Positions 26,019 through 35,764 of a stretch of DNA of 64,000 bases are shown here, piece by piece (the first letter of the stretch is position 1; every line of letters starts with the position of its first letter). The notes under the pieces are model-generated. The model saw nothing but the letters and a program-made list of their open reading frames with translations, was not told the origin of the DNA and did not search any database. This DNA comes from Sva-07 sp963715285 (GTDB lineage: Bacteria; Actinomycetota; Acidimicrobiia; Acidimicrobiales; Ilumatobacteraceae), in assembly GCA_963715285.1 (NCBI GenBank), contig CAVQRU010000002.1, forward strand, positions 248,001-312,000, given 5' to 3'. The translations under genes were made by a program, and so were the position numbers.

Positions 26019-26648
26019 ATGGTCGTGGGACAGGTTGTTCTCCTGAACGGGGTATCCAGCTCTGGAAAATCGTCGATCTCTGCCGAGCTGCAGGAGATGC
26101 TCCCGACACCGTTCCTCAGGGCCGGCATCGACACGTTTTCGCCGATGATTCCCGAGCGTCTGGTTGCCTTCGACCCGCCTGCTGGTCACCCGGCAGAACT
26201 GGGTATGAGCGTTGAGACGTGTGACGGTCCGTCCGGTCCGTCTCTCGTGCTTCATCCGGGGGAGGTCTTCTACCGCTTGATTCGGGGCATGCACCGCGCC
26301 CTTGCTGCGATGGCGCGGGAAGGCAATGACATCATCTTCGATGACGTGATCTATGACCCGGCCTACTTCGAGAGCTATCTGGAAGCTTTCGAGGGGGTCA
26401 GCGTCTGGTTCGTCGGGGTCAAGATTCCGCTCCACGTCGTGGAGCAGCGCGAACGGCAACGTGGCAATCGAGCAATCGGCCACGCTCGGGGGCATTTCGA
26501 CCTCGTTCATCGCCACGGTCCGTACGACATCGAAGTCGACACCGAGGCCTACTCGGACCGTGAGTGTGCCGAGCAGATCATCGAGGCGATGAACAGACTG
26601 GGCGAGCCGCGTGCGTTCGCTGCCAGCCGGAGTCAGCTGCGAATCTGA
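26019..26648 (+). CDS. chloramphenicol-phosphotransferase-like P-loop kinase
   Basis: The 209-residue protein has a P-loop (GVSSSGKSS, residues 11-19) and the CPT-like layout: FLRAGIDTFSPMIPERLV, GMHRALAAMAREGNDIIFDD and RERQRGNRAIGHARGHFDLV. The CPT family includes chloramphenicol 3-O-phosphotransferase of Streptomyces, but most members have no proven substrate, so resistance should not be assumed. The ATG at 26019 begins right before the first strand of the P-loop fold. It stands alone. Confidence 0.8.
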   Translation: MVVGQVVLLNGVSSSGKSSISAELQEMLPTPFLRAGIDTFSPMIPERLVAFDPPAGHPAELGMSVETCDGPSGPSLVLHPGEVFYRLIRGMHRALAAMAREGNDIIFDDVIYDPAYFESYLEAFEGVSVWFVGVKIPLHVVEQRERQRGNRAIGHARGHFDLVHRHGPYDIEVDTEAYSDRECAEQIIEAMNRLGEPRAFAASRSQLRI

Positions 26649-26778
26649 CGTCGGAGGTGTCGATCAACTCGGTATCGGAGTCACCTCGGCCGGCAACCGT
26701 TCGCGCTCGATCGACGACGTCGACCGGGGTTCCTCCGACCACCGGTTCGCAGGTACTCAGCTCAGGGGCGTGATCCGT

Positions 26779-26784
26779 TACGGT
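26779..26784 (+). promoter_or_regulatory. -10 box of a probable leaderless promoter (amidohydrolase)
   Basis: TACGGT ends 5 nt before the ATG at 26790. Confidence 0.35.
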
Positions 26785-26789
26785 TTGCC

Positions 26790-27932
26790 ATGATTTGGCT
26801 TCGGGGGGCGAGCCTGTTCGATGGTCGCCGAGACGTGGACGTTCCGACGGTGACGATCGACGGCGCGAAGGTGGTTGCGGTCGGTGATGAGCGACCGCCC
26901 GAGGGTGCCGAGATCGTCGAGTTGGACGCAGCGTTGTTGCCCGGGTTGGTGGACTGCCATCAGCATCTGTGTTTCGAGGCGCTGGCTGAGGACGCAGCGG
27001 AGACGCCGAGTGACGTTCTTGCCGCGCAGGCAGAACGGTCGGCTCGTCGCGCGCTCGCTGCGGGAATCACCACCATTCGCGATCTCGGCGACCGTGATTA
27101 TGTGACGTTGCCGCTGCGCGGCCGGGAGGACTTGCCGACCCTGCTGTGCTCGGGGCCTCCGATCACTGCACCCGAGGGGCACTGTTGGTATCTCGGCGGA
27201 GAAGTCGATCCGACCACCGGTGAGCATGCTCTGCGGGCGGCGGTCCGGGAACGAATCGAGCGTGGGTGCGATGTGGTCAAGGTCATGGTCACAGGTGGGT
27301 TCCTCACTCCCACGCACCCGATGTGGTCGCCGCAGTTCTCCCTGGACGACCTGCGGGTGATGGTGGACGAGGCGCACCACCACGGTGTACCGGTGGCGGC
27401 TCATTGCCACGGACCCGCCGGGATCGAGCAGGCGGTGCAGGTCGGCGTGGACACCATCGAGCACTGCTCCTTCGTTGACGAGGGGGTGGTCATCGATCCC
27501 GATCCGGCGTTGCTGCAACTGGTTGCCGACTCCAAGATCCCAGCGTCGGTGACGATTGGGCGACTCCCTTCGATGCCGGTACCCGAAGTGATGGTGAAGC
27601 TCCAAGAGCCCGGTCGCGCAACGAGACGCAGACTCCATGAGCTGGGCGCGACCCTCGTGCCCGGGACCGACGCCGGGATCGGTCCGGCGAAACCGCATGA
27701 CGTGATGACCTATGCCTTGGCAGAGTTCGTCGCGTGTGGACTCACCCCTCGCCGCTCACTCCAGGCGATGACTGCTGACGCCGCTGCCGCCTGTGGCGTC
27801 GGTGACTCGAAGGGACGAATCGCAGTCGGCTTCGACGCTGACGTGGTGGCATTCGCCGGTCACCCGGCCGACGATCTCGACGCAATTCACGAACCCGTCG
27901 GGGTGTGGACCAGGGGAGTCCGCGCCCGATAG
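26790..27932 (+). CDS. amidohydrolase-superfamily hydrolase (imidazolonepropionase/Xaa-Pro dipeptidase-like)
   Basis: The 380-residue protein has a composite N-terminal beta-domain, then the metal motif LPGLVDCHQHL (His57, His59), a candidate metal-bridging lysine in DVVKVMVTGG, HCHG and TIEHC histidines, and the catalytic Asp in PGTDAGIG. This arrangement belongs to the binuclear amidohydrolases that cleave cyclic amides or Xaa-Pro-type peptide bonds. The exact substrate cannot be read off. It appears monocistronic and leaderless. Confidence 0.85.
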   Translation: MIWLRGASLFDGRRDVDVPTVTIDGAKVVAVGDERPPEGAEIVELDAALLPGLVDCHQHLCFEALAEDAAETPSDVLAAQAERSARRALAAGITTIRDLGDRDYVTLPLRGREDLPTLLCSGPPITAPEGHCWYLGGEVDPTTGEHALRAAVRERIERGCDVVKVMVTGGFLTPTHPMWSPQFSLDDLRVMVDEAHHHGVPVAAHCHGPAGIEQAVQVGVDTIEHCSFVDEGVVIDPDPALLQLVADSKIPASVTIGRLPSMPVPEVMVKLQEPGRATRRRLHELGATLVPGTDAGIGPAKPHDVMTYALAEFVACGLTPRRSLQAMTADAAAACGVGDSKGRIAVGFDADVVAFAGHPADDLDAIHEPVGVWTRGVRAR

Positions 27933-28318
27933 CCAGCGCGTCACTCCCAGCGACCGACCGCCGAATCCGGTCACACACGTCGCTCGGGCCGCGACGGTTG
28001 CGCCGGGCCACGAATCCGGTGCGATGCAGGTCGACCCGTCCGACAGCCACCTCGCATCGCGACCACCATCCGCGATCGATCAACTCGTCGTCGACGCGCG
28101 TATCGCGCTCCCGGTCCGGGCCTGGAGTGTGGACTCGTCGACTCCCCGTACAGCGCTACGTGCGGTTGTCTCGAGTGCCGCTGACCGGCTCGGGATACGA
28201 CCAGATGGCACGGATGGCCGGCAACAGGCCTGCGGCCGCTCGACGCCAGAGTCAAGACAGCGCTACGGTCGGAACCTCGGGGGGTTGGGGCGGGGGCCCA
28301 CAAGCAGGAGGTTCACTC
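27933..28318. other. intergenic, no gene seen
   Basis: The PhoX-like frame stays open across this stretch but the residues are Arg/Pro/Ser-rich and not protein-like. AGGAGG at 28307-28312 is the ribosome binding site of the next gene. Confidence 0.5.
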
Positions 28319-29815
28319 ATGGTCACGATGACTCAACGTCGGCGGCTGTTCGCAGCTGTCGCGGTGTCCGGACTCGCGCTGGTCGCTCTCGCTGGCCCAG
28401 TGTCAGCGAAACCGCCGAGCGGCTTCATCACCAGCCAGGCGCCCCAGCTCACGATCGACCCGGGGCTGCCATCGGGTGCCTACGTCAAGCCGCTCATCTC
28501 GAGTGGTGACGAGCTCGGCAGCTTCCTGTTCGAGGGGATCCCCGACGGGATCGGCATCCGCCCCGGCGCAGCGAAGAACACGGTGGACGTCTATGTCGCT
28601 CACGAGCAGTCGACGGTGCCGTTCCGAAACGCTCGGGACTTCGAGGACTCGTCGGTGTCGAAGCTGACCCTCGAGACCAAGGCCGGTGCACGTCAGGGAT
28701 CCGTGCTCGATGCGTCGGTCGCATTGCCGGCGAGCGCAGGGTTCCTGCGCTTCTGCTCCGCGAACATGGCCGGCCCAGCTCAGGGTCTCGACAGCTACGT
28801 GTTCTTCACCGGAGAGGAGACCAACGACGTGGTCGACGGCGTGCAACGCGGCTATGCCGTCGTGCTCGACACCGAAAACGGCGAATACACCGCAGTGCCG
28901 GGCCTCGGCCGGCTCAACCACGAGAACACGATGGTGATCCCGGGCGGTTGGGACGGTTTGTCGATGCTCACGACCGACGACACGTTCGACGCCCCGAGTT
29001 CGCAGCTCTACATGTACCGCGCCGACGACCAGAGCGCGTTGTTCGCCGATGAGGGCGAGCTCTACGCCTTTCGGGTGACGGGGCGTGACGGTACGCCGCT
29101 CGCCGACCCGGCAAGTGCGTTCAATGGGGCCAACGACTACCTCGACCTCGGCGTGGGCGAATCGTTCCAGGGCAAATTCATCCCGGTACCCCGTAGCGTC
29201 GCCATCGACGACCAGAACGCGCTCGAGCAATGGTCGAACGACAACAACGTGTTCCAGGCGATCCGCCTCGAGGACCTGACCTACGACAAGAACGATCCCC
29301 GAACGGTCTACATCGCCGACACCGGTGCGACCCGCGTCGTGCCGGACGCAACGACTGGTCGTCTTGTTCGTGGCCCGGGTGGAACTGTCGGGTCCGCCGA
29401 CAACGGCCGTGTCTTCAAGATGGTGTTGAACGTAGACGATCCCACCGTCGTCGACAGCCTCACGATCTTCGCCGACGGCGATGCGGTGGGCTCCGACGTG
29501 TATGTCCCATTCACGTCACCCGACAACCTGGAGACCAGCACCAAGAGCCTGATGGTGCAGGAGGACACAGATGACGCACAGGTGTTCCAGTACCGCTTCG
29601 CCAACGGATCGTGGCGAGTGGTCGCGACCGTCACCGACGCAGCGAGCGAATCGTCGGGCATCGTCGACGCCTCTGCCTGGTTCGGTGGAGGCACCTGGCT
29701 GCTCGACGTGCAGGCCCACGGCAGCACGGTCGCCGAGGACACCGTCAGCGAACCCGGGACGCTGATCAAACGCGAGGCAGGTCAGCTCCTGCTGATGAAG
29801 ATCCCCGGGTCCTGA
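28319..29815 (+). CDS. secreted PhoX/DUF839-type protein
   Basis: The 498-residue protein has an N-terminal signal peptide (VSGLALVALAGPVSA) and the sequence style of the DUF839/PhoX beta-propeller family: LGRLNHENTMVIPGGWDGLS, RLEDLTYDKNDPRTVYIADT and SLMVQEDTDD. PhoX enzymes are calcium- and iron-dependent exported phosphatases; catalytic competence of this member was not verified residue by residue. AGGAGG lies 7 nt before the ATG. A strong hairpin follows 6 bp after the stop. Confidence 0.75.
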   Translation: MVTMTQRRRLFAAVAVSGLALVALAGPVSAKPPSGFITSQAPQLTIDPGLPSGAYVKPLISSGDELGSFLFEGIPDGIGIRPGAAKNTVDVYVAHEQSTVPFRNARDFEDSSVSKLTLETKAGARQGSVLDASVALPASAGFLRFCSANMAGPAQGLDSYVFFTGEETNDVVDGVQRGYAVVLDTENGEYTAVPGLGRLNHENTMVIPGGWDGLSMLTTDDTFDAPSSQLYMYRADDQSALFADEGELYAFRVTGRDGTPLADPASAFNGANDYLDLGVGESFQGKFIPVPRSVAIDDQNALEQWSNDNNVFQAIRLEDLTYDKNDPRTVYIADTGATRVVPDATTGRLVRGPGGTVGSADNGRVFKMVLNVDDPTVVDSLTIFADGDAVGSDVYVPFTSPDNLETSTKSLMVQEDTDDAQVFQYRFANGSWRVVATVTDAASESSGIVDASAWFGGGTWLLDVQAHGSTVAEDTVSEPGTLIKREAGQLLLMKIPGS

Positions 29816-29821
29816 GAGGCT

Positions 29822-29859
29822 CCCTCGGGCAGACGGCCGGTGACCCGCCTGCCCGAGGG
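29822..29859 (+). terminator. terminator hairpin after the PhoX-like gene
   Basis: CCCTCGGGCAG (29822-29832) pairs perfectly with CTGCCCGAGGG (29849-29859) around a 16-nt loop that can itself fold. No T-run follows, as is usual in high-GC actinobacteria. Confidence 0.6.
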
Positions 29860-29970
29860 GTGCCGGAGTGGCGAAGGTGCGCGTGTCGGATCTCGGGTGC
29901 CCTGGACCGGCCTGCTGGCCGCTGGAGCCCCGGGTGTAGCGTCTCCTGGGCCACAGACACAGGGGGGACC

Positions 29971-30387
29971 ATGAAGGTGTTGCGAGTCTCGTTCGTCGGG
30001 ATCCGGTCGGGGAACTTCGCGCCCACCGTCGACATGTTTCGTGATGTGCTGGGCATGGACGTTGCGTTCGAGCATCCCGGATGGGCCGGTTTCCGTCTGC
30101 CATCCGGCGACCGGGACCTGCTCGAGGTCTTCGGTTCAGGAGATGTCGATGAGCGATTGGTGCCCGCTGAGTTCGAGCACGGTGTGTTGGTTGCGTTTGC
30201 GGTCGACGACGTGGTCAGTGCCAGGGAGGAACTCGCCATGGCTGGGCTCGAACTCATCGGCGAGTTGGTGTGGGCCACCGACGTCACGGGCGATCCAGCT
30301 GATCAGGGCTGGGGCTGGTGTTTCTTTCGAGCACCGGACGGCAACGTGTACGTCCTTCAGCAAGACGGTGTCGGTCGCGACGACTGA
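29971..30387 (+). CDS. glyoxalase/bleomycin-resistance-fold (VOC) protein
   Basis: The 138-residue protein has the paired beta-alpha-beta-beta-beta modules of the VOC superfamily: FVGIRSGNFAPTVDMFRDVL in the first, VAFAVDDVVSAREELAMAGL and FFRAPDGNVYVLQQ in the second. VOC proteins include glyoxalase I, dioxygenases and drug-binding proteins; the ligand is unknown. AGGGGGG precedes the ATG and TAGCGT about 30 nt upstream is a candidate -10. Confidence 0.8.
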   Translation: MKVLRVSFVGIRSGNFAPTVDMFRDVLGMDVAFEHPGWAGFRLPSGDRDLLEVFGSGDVDERLVPAEFEHGVLVAFAVDDVVSAREELAMAGLELIGELVWATDVTGDPADQGWGWCFFRAPDGNVYVLQQDGVGRDD

Positions 30388-30552
30388 CCACGACGTCAGC
30401 GACGATTCGGGTAGTCATCAGCGCACCGTCCTCGGTGCCGCAGGAGGCCGTTCGCCCCGAACAGATGACCTCGACAACGTCCAGTGGTCTGATCTGCCGC
30501 GTTCCGTCTGTGCCCACCCGCGCACGCGTGTCGATTCGGCTGGGTCGTGTCG

Positions 30553-30558
30553 TACCGT
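30553..30558 (+). promoter_or_regulatory. -10 box of a probable leaderless promoter (tetR)
   Basis: TACCGT ends 7 nt before the GTG at 30566. Confidence 0.35.
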
Positions 30559-30565
30559 GTCCCCG

Positions 30566-31163
30566 GTGGCTGAACGGCTCGAGGCTCAACGCGATGCGAT
30601 TCTCGACGCGACCGCCGAGTTGCTCCTCCGAGACGGCGCAGGAGGACTCCACGTCAAAGCAATCATGCGTGAGGCCGGTGTCTCGCGGACCGCGTTCTAC
30701 CGCCGGTTCCGGAGCGCCCACGACGCGGTCGGCGCCCTCCTGTCCAGGCTGCTCGCCGAGATCTCGACCGGCGCAGTGGACTGGATGCAGGACCCGGGCT
30801 CGGTCGGTGACGCCGGCATCGTCGAACGCAACCTCGTGCAGAGCGGACGCAATCTCGCCCCCCACGCAGCACTGCTCTGCGCGGTCAGCGACGCAGCCGG
30901 TTCCGATGACGAACTCCGCCGGCTCTGGGCGTGACGTGGTGGTGCAGGCACGCATCGACGCGACGGAGGCCGCCATCCGTCGAGATCAGGCAGCCGGCGC
31001 CATTCGGGCATCGCTCGATCCTGCTGACACCGCACGGGCCCTCACGCTCATGAACTCGCAGCTCGCACTCGCAATCCTCGGTCGCCGAGGTGGCAGTGCG
31101 GAGGAGTTCGCACGGGTCGCTGCTCCGATCTGGATCAGCGTCCTCTTCGGCGCGACCGATTGA
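30566..31163 (+). pseudogene. TetR-family regulator with +1 frameshift
   Basis: From GTG 30566 the product begins with a TetR helix-turn-helix (LLLRDGAGGLHVKAIMREAG then VSRTAFYRRFRS) and continues into the ligand domain up to DELRRLWA, then stops at 30934. In the next frame the protein resumes without a gap (DVVVQARIDATEAAIRRDQA) and ends naturally at 31163. Removing one G from the GGG near 30927 gives LWRDVVVQARID, so a single-base insertion explains the break. The DNA-binding half is intact. True mutation or base-calling error cannot be told apart. Confidence 0.7.
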
Positions 31164-31331
31164 GACGTCCGCGGCGCACGTCGTTCGACCTCGGGCGGGA
31201 CCAACGGCTTGGTGAGCCCACCCGTCGCGTGACAGTGTGTCTCGCAGGGCGGGTGCAGTCCCGCTGGTGCGGATGAACCATGTGGTGGCCACCGACGACC
31301 ACCGAGTCCGCACCCTGATCGGAGGCCGTTG

Positions 31332-32000
31332 ATGGGTGACGCGATCGGCGCCACACTCGGGTACGCGGTGGGGATCGCGGTCAGCCCGATTCCGATCGCG
31401 GCGGTGATCCTGATGTTGTTCAGTGGTCGGGCCCGCATCAACAGCGTCACGTTCATGGTCGCATGGGTCGCCGGGATTGCCCTCGTCACGACGGTCGTCG
31501 TCCTCATCCCCGGCCTGGAAGCCGACAACTCCGAGCCGAGCGACACCACCGGGTGGATCAAGCTCGTTCTCGGAGTGCTGCTCCTGGCCGTCGGTGTGCG
31601 GCAATGGCGGGCGCGACCCGGCCCCGACGACGAGGTGCCGGTTCCGGGCTGGATGGCCAAGATCGACGAGCTCAAGCCGGGCGCCGCGTTCGGGCTCGGG
31701 TTCGTGCTGTCAGCGCTGAATCCCAAGAACCTGCTGCTCGCGATCGCCGCCGGCGTCTCGATCGGGGCGCTTGCGCTGTCGACGAGTGAGACCGTCGGCG
31801 CGGTCGTGGTGTTCACGTTGATCGCCTCGATCAGCGTGACGGTTCCCGTGGTCGCCTACCTGATCGCCGGGAAACGCCTCGACCCGACCCTCGACCGCAC
31901 CAAGGCGTGGCTGATCGACAACAACACCGCCGTCATGGCGGTCCTGTTCGTCATCTTCGGCGTCAGCCTGCTCGGCGACGCCATCCAGATCCTCACCTGA
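31332..32000 (+). CDS. GAP-family (Sap/LysE-like) membrane protein
   Basis: The 222-residue protein has six hydrophobic helices and the phrases AVGIAVSPIPIAAVILMLFS and GFVLSALNPKNLLLAIAAG, characteristic of the GAP family (related to mycobacterial Sap, sulfolipid-1-addressing protein, and to LysE exporters). It probably exports a small molecule or lipid precursor. GGAGG lies 6 nt before the ATG. The DUF1254 gene follows after 22 bp, likely in the same transcript. Confidence 0.8.
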   Translation: MGDAIGATLGYAVGIAVSPIPIAAVILMLFSGRARINSVTFMVAWVAGIALVTTVVVLIPGLEADNSEPSDTTGWIKLVLGVLLLAVGVRQWRARPGPDDEVPVPGWMAKIDELKPGAAFGLGFVLSALNPKNLLLAIAAGVSIGALALSTSETVGAVVVFTLIASISVTVPVVAYLIAGKRLDPTLDRTKAWLIDNNTAVMAVLFVIFGVSLLGDAIQILT

Positions 32001-32022
32001 CAACGAAAAGCTCGAACGTGAC

Positions 32023-33360
32023 ATGACCACCGAACTCGACACCAGCCCCGAGGTACTCGCCCGGATCGCAGAAGACGCGTACCTGTTCGGCTTCCCGATC
32101 GTCTTGATGGACGTGACGAAACGGATCACCACCAACGTCCCGGCCGGCCTCAAGCCAGGGTTCGGGCCGATGAACCTGTTCACCCACATGCAGGCGTTCC
32201 CGCCGGGCGACTTCAAAGAGGTGGTCCGCCCGAACTTCGACACCCTGTACTCGATCCTGTGGTTCGACCTCAGCAACGAGCCGATCGTGATCTCGGTGCC
32301 CGACACCGCCGGCCGCTACTACATGCTGCCGTTCATGGACATGTGGACCGACGTGTTCGCGCTCATCGGACGGCGCACCACCGGCACCGCGGCGGGGCAC
32401 TACGCCCTCGTCGGCCCGGGCTGGTCGGGCACGCTGCCCGATGAGATGGAGCGGATCGACGCGCCGACATCGGTCGGCTGGGTGATCGGCCGGACCCAGA
32501 CCAACGGCCCCGCCGACTACGCCGCAGTGCACGAGGTGCAGGCCGGCTTCGTCGCCACACCGCTGTCGGTCTGGCCGGCCGCGCCAACCGTGCCGACCTC
32601 GGTACCGGACGCCTCGGTCGACATGACCACCGCACCGGTCGAGCAGATGCTGGCACTGTCCGGCGTCGAGTTCCTCCGACTGACCGCCGACCTCATGATG
32701 CAACACCCACCCCACCTCGTCGACCAGCCACTCCTCGCCCGAATGCGTCGACTGGGCCTGGTCGCAGGCGAACCGTTCGACGTCGACGCACTCGACACCG
32801 CCACACGCGACGCCATCGAGGCCGGCGCCGTCTCGGCGAAGGCCAGGATGGAACGCCTGTCGAACATGCACCCCGTGGTCGACGGATGGAGCCAGCCGAC
32901 CTTCACGATGGGGGTCTACGGCACCGACTACTGGCGACGGGCCGTCATTGCCAAGATCGGCCTCGGCGCCAACCTCGTCGAGGACGCCGTCTACCCGGTC
33001 CTGTTTCACGACGCTGCCGGGAACGTCCCCGTGGGCGAAGTCGACTACGTCCTCCACTTCGACGCCGACGCGCTTCCGCCGTGCGATGCGTTCTGGTCGG
33101 TCACCATGTACGACGGCGACGGCTTCCCGGTGCCCAACGACCTCGACCGGTACGCCCTCGGCGACCGCGACCCACTCGTCTACAACCCGGACGGGTCCCT
33201 CGACCTGTATCTGCAGCACTCCGACCCGGGCGACGACCGACGCTCCAACTGGCTCCCGGCCCCCAACGGGCCCCTCGGTGTGACGATGCGGCTCTACGAC
33301 CCGCGACCCGAAGTCCTCGACGGCACATGGACACCACCACCACTCACGACGTCCCGATGA
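32023..33360 (+). CDS. DUF1254/DUF1214 protein
   Basis: The 445-residue protein has the DUF1254 region at the N-terminus (EDAYLFGFPIVLMDVTKRIT, then NFDTLYSILWFDLSNEPIVI) and a DUF1214 region at the C-terminus (DALPPCDAFWSVTMYDGDGF, then YNPDGSLDLYLQ). Two-domain proteins of this kind are widespread in bacteria and have no proven reaction. The sequence shows no signal peptide. It follows the GAP-family gene by 22 bp. Confidence 0.85.
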   Translation: MTTELDTSPEVLARIAEDAYLFGFPIVLMDVTKRITTNVPAGLKPGFGPMNLFTHMQAFPPGDFKEVVRPNFDTLYSILWFDLSNEPIVISVPDTAGRYYMLPFMDMWTDVFALIGRRTTGTAAGHYALVGPGWSGTLPDEMERIDAPTSVGWVIGRTQTNGPADYAAVHEVQAGFVATPLSVWPAAPTVPTSVPDASVDMTTAPVEQMLALSGVEFLRLTADLMMQHPPHLVDQPLLARMRRLGLVAGEPFDVDALDTATRDAIEAGAVSAKARMERLSNMHPVVDGWSQPTFTMGVYGTDYWRRAVIAKIGLGANLVEDAVYPVLFHDAAGNVPVGEVDYVLHFDADALPPCDAFWSVTMYDGDGFPVPNDLDRYALGDRDPLVYNPDGSLDLYLQHSDPGDDRRSNWLPAPNGPLGVTMRLYDPRPEVLDGTWTPPPLTTSR

Positions 33361-33390
33361 CCACCGTCGCCGGTACGGAGCTGAACGACG

Positions 33391-34197
33391 ATGGGTGACG
33401 CAACCCGGACGGACCTCGGCGGGGGAACCCCGCATTCAGCGAGAAGATCCAACGCGAGTACCTGTCAGGTGCCATCTCGGCCCCGAGGACCATGTCGGTC
33501 GGTGGGATCACCGTCAAGACGATCGCGCTGCTCATCGTGCTCGTCGCGACCGGCGCCTGGGGGTGGGCCTCTGCAACCGAGCCGGTGGCAGCGACATTGG
33601 CACCGGCTACGCGAACACCACCGTCACGATTCCGGGCGGCTTCTGGCTGGCAGCGTTCGGTTCCGTGTTCGTCGGCATCATGGTCGCCGTGCAACCCCGG
33701 CGAGCGGCGCTCTTCGGTGTGCTCTATGCGGCCCTCGAGGGGTACCTGCTCGGTGCGATCTCCGCGATGTTCGATGCCCAGACCGAGGGCATCGTCGGAG
33801 CGGCGATCATCGGAACCGTCTGCGTCTTCTTCGCGGCACTGGTGTTGTACGCCCTGCGCATCGTTCGACCAACCAGGAAAATGGCTTTCGGGGTCACGGC
33901 AGCGATCATCGGACTCGCGTTGCTCTACCTCTTCGTCTTCGTCCTGTCGATCTTCAACTGGAGCTGGCTCTACAGCGACAGCTTCCGCACGGTCGGCCTC
34001 ATCGTCACCGTGATCTCCGTGATCCTCGCCGCGCTGAGTCTCACGTGAACTTCGCCGCGATCGAGGCCGGTGTCGATGCCGGCGCTCCCAAGTTCATGGA
34101 GTGGTACTGCGCCTACGGGCTCACCGTGACGATCGTCTGGCTCTACATGGAACTCCTACGTCTCCTCGCCCTGCTGAGCATGAGACGCAACAACTGA
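33391..34197 (+). pseudogene. Bax-inhibitor-1/YccA-like gene with three -1 frame changes
   Basis: BI-1/YccA proteins are seven-helix membrane proteins linked to calcium leak and protease regulation. Pieces appear in order but in three frames: after MGDATRTDLGGG the text NPAFSEKIQREYLSGAIS and MSVGGITVKTIALLIVLVAT is in frame 3; YANTTVTIPGGFWLAAFG through VISVILAALSLT is in frame 2; and NFAAIEAGVDAGAPKFMEWY to the end is back in frame 1. Each change equals loss of one base (G-run at 33421-33425, about 33575-33600, and near 34043). Because three losses add up to one codon, frame 1 stays open throughout, with a nonsense middle. Confidence 0.75.
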
Positions 34198-34349
34198 CGT
34201 CTCGGAGGGTGTCGATGACCAGCGCACGGGCGGGTCTGCGAGACAAGCTCTCGCTCCGAGGGAAGTGAACGACGCGCGGTCAGCCCAACGTGCTTCCGAT
34301 CGTGCGAGGGGCATCGCGACGCTCATTCTTGCGGTTGCCCGCGGGCCGG

Positions 34350-35714
34350 CTATCGACCGTTGACGGCGAACAGGCGCCATGTGCCGTCGATTCCCTTGAG
34401 TACGTGTTCGCCGCGTTCCGCGAAGAGCACATCTCCGCCGAGGAGCATGTCGCGAATGGTCGACGATGCCCAGAGTTCGCCGTCCGCAGCCTGCTGTTCG
34501 ACGCGTGCAGCCAGGTTCACGGCGATCCCGGAGATGTCGCCGTCGTCGTGGACTTCGATCTGGCCGGCGTGCACGCCTGCCCGGATGTCGATTCCGATGC
34601 CGTGGAGCTCGTCGCACAGGCGAAGACCGCAATCGACTGCTTCCGACGGCGAGTCGAAGGTTGCGAGCAGGCCGTCGCCGGTGCTCTTCACCACGCGCCC
34701 CTGGTGCTCGTCGATCACGCGGCGTGCGGTGCGATCGTGACCGTCGAGAATCACCCGCCACGCCTCGTCGCCGACGGCTGCTGACTGCATCGTCGAATTC
34801 ACGATGTCGGTGAACATCACCGCCGCGAACTGACGTGTCGTCGTCCGTTTGATCTCGCCTCCGATCGCGAACCTGATCACCTCGTCTGCCACGTCGCGCC
34901 AGTTCGGCATGATCCACGAGAAGTGGTCGGCACCATCGACCTCGACGTAGCGCGCTCCGGGGATGATGTCGGCGAGCAGGCGACCGCCGGCGACGTGGAG
35001 CTCCTGGTCGCCGGCGACGTGGAGCACCTGCGTGCGCATCGTGAGCCGCTCGGGGGCGTCGCCGGCGTCGAAGTTGAAGATGCTGTCGAGTTGGCGGACG
35101 AAGTCGTTCGGGCTCGCTGCGAACCGCATCAGTCGAGCCATCCAGCGGGTGAACGGTTCGTTGCCGACCTGACTGGGCGTTGACCAGCCGACGAGATAGC
35201 TCGCATCTTCGCCCCACGTCGCGAGGATCTTCATGAAGTGGGCGTAGATCTCCTCCTCGCTCAGCATCGGAGGGTCACCGTCGCGGACATGGTCGCGAAG
35301 GCGACGTCGATACGCAGGGGGGACGAAGGTGTTCATCACCGTCAGGCTCTCGACGCGCTCAGGGTGCTCGACGGCGAAGAGGATTCCCATCGCACCGCCT
35401 TCTGACTGGCCGACGACATGGGCGCTCTCCCAGCCGACCTCATCCATCACGGCGAGGATGTCGTCGTTGCGCTGCTGGAGGGTCGGCGCCTCGTCGAAGC
35501 GATCCGACATGCCGATCCCGCGTTTGTCGAAATACACGCAGGACATGTGCTTGCCGAGGTGTTCATAGGTTCGCCGGTACGACTCGTGTTCCCACGTGAT
35601 CTCACAATTCGAGATCAGGTCCGGAATGATCATCAACGGCGGCCCATCGCCCCACTGCTGATACGCGAGCCGAAGGTCACCCGATCGGGCATAACGAACC
35701 TCAGGTACCTGCAT
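34350..35714 (-). CDS. class III adenylate/guanylate cyclase with N-terminal alpha/beta-hydrolase domain
   Basis: The product (454 residues from ATG 35714) joins an alpha/beta-hydrolase domain (residues about 5-265; nucleophile motif VGQSEGGAMG, His in DGADHFSW) to a class III nucleotide cyclase catalytic domain (FAAVMFTDIVNSTMQS with the metal-binding Asp, GRVVKSTGDGLLATF, and RAGVHAGQIEVHDDGDISGI). This fusion is recurrent in actinobacteria. The start at 35714 is chosen from GGGGAGTGGA just upstream; a -10 TACGGT (reverse complement of 35759-35764) gives a 38-nt leader. A GTG at 35744 is the alternative. Confidence 0.88.
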   Translation of the reverse strand: MQVPEVRYARSGDLRLAYQQWGDGPPLMIIPDLISNCEITWEHESYRRTYEHLGKHMSCVYFDKRGIGMSDRFDEAPTLQQRNDDILAVMDEVGWESAHVVGQSEGGAMGILFAVEHPERVESLTVMNTFVPPAYRRRLRDHVRDGDPPMLSEEEIYAHFMKILATWGEDASYLVGWSTPSQVGNEPFTRWMARLMRFAASPNDFVRQLDSIFNFDAGDAPERLTMRTQVLHVAGDQELHVAGGRLLADIIPGARYVEVDGADHFSWIMPNWRDVADEVIRFAIGGEIKRTTTRQFAAVMFTDIVNSTMQSAAVGDEAWRVILDGHDRTARRVIDEHQGRVVKSTGDGLLATFDSPSEAVDCGLRLCDELHGIGIDIRAGVHAGQIEVHDDGDISGIAVNLAARVEQQAADGELWASSTIRDMLLGGDVLFAERGEHVLKGIDGTWRLFAVNGR

Positions 35715-35764
35715 TCCACTCCCCATCCCCTCGAGGGTCGACACGACCCGTACCGAAGACCGTA

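Noticed and set aside
26019..26648. A chloramphenicol resistance gene.
   Set aside because: The CPT-like family is broad; nothing shows the substrate.
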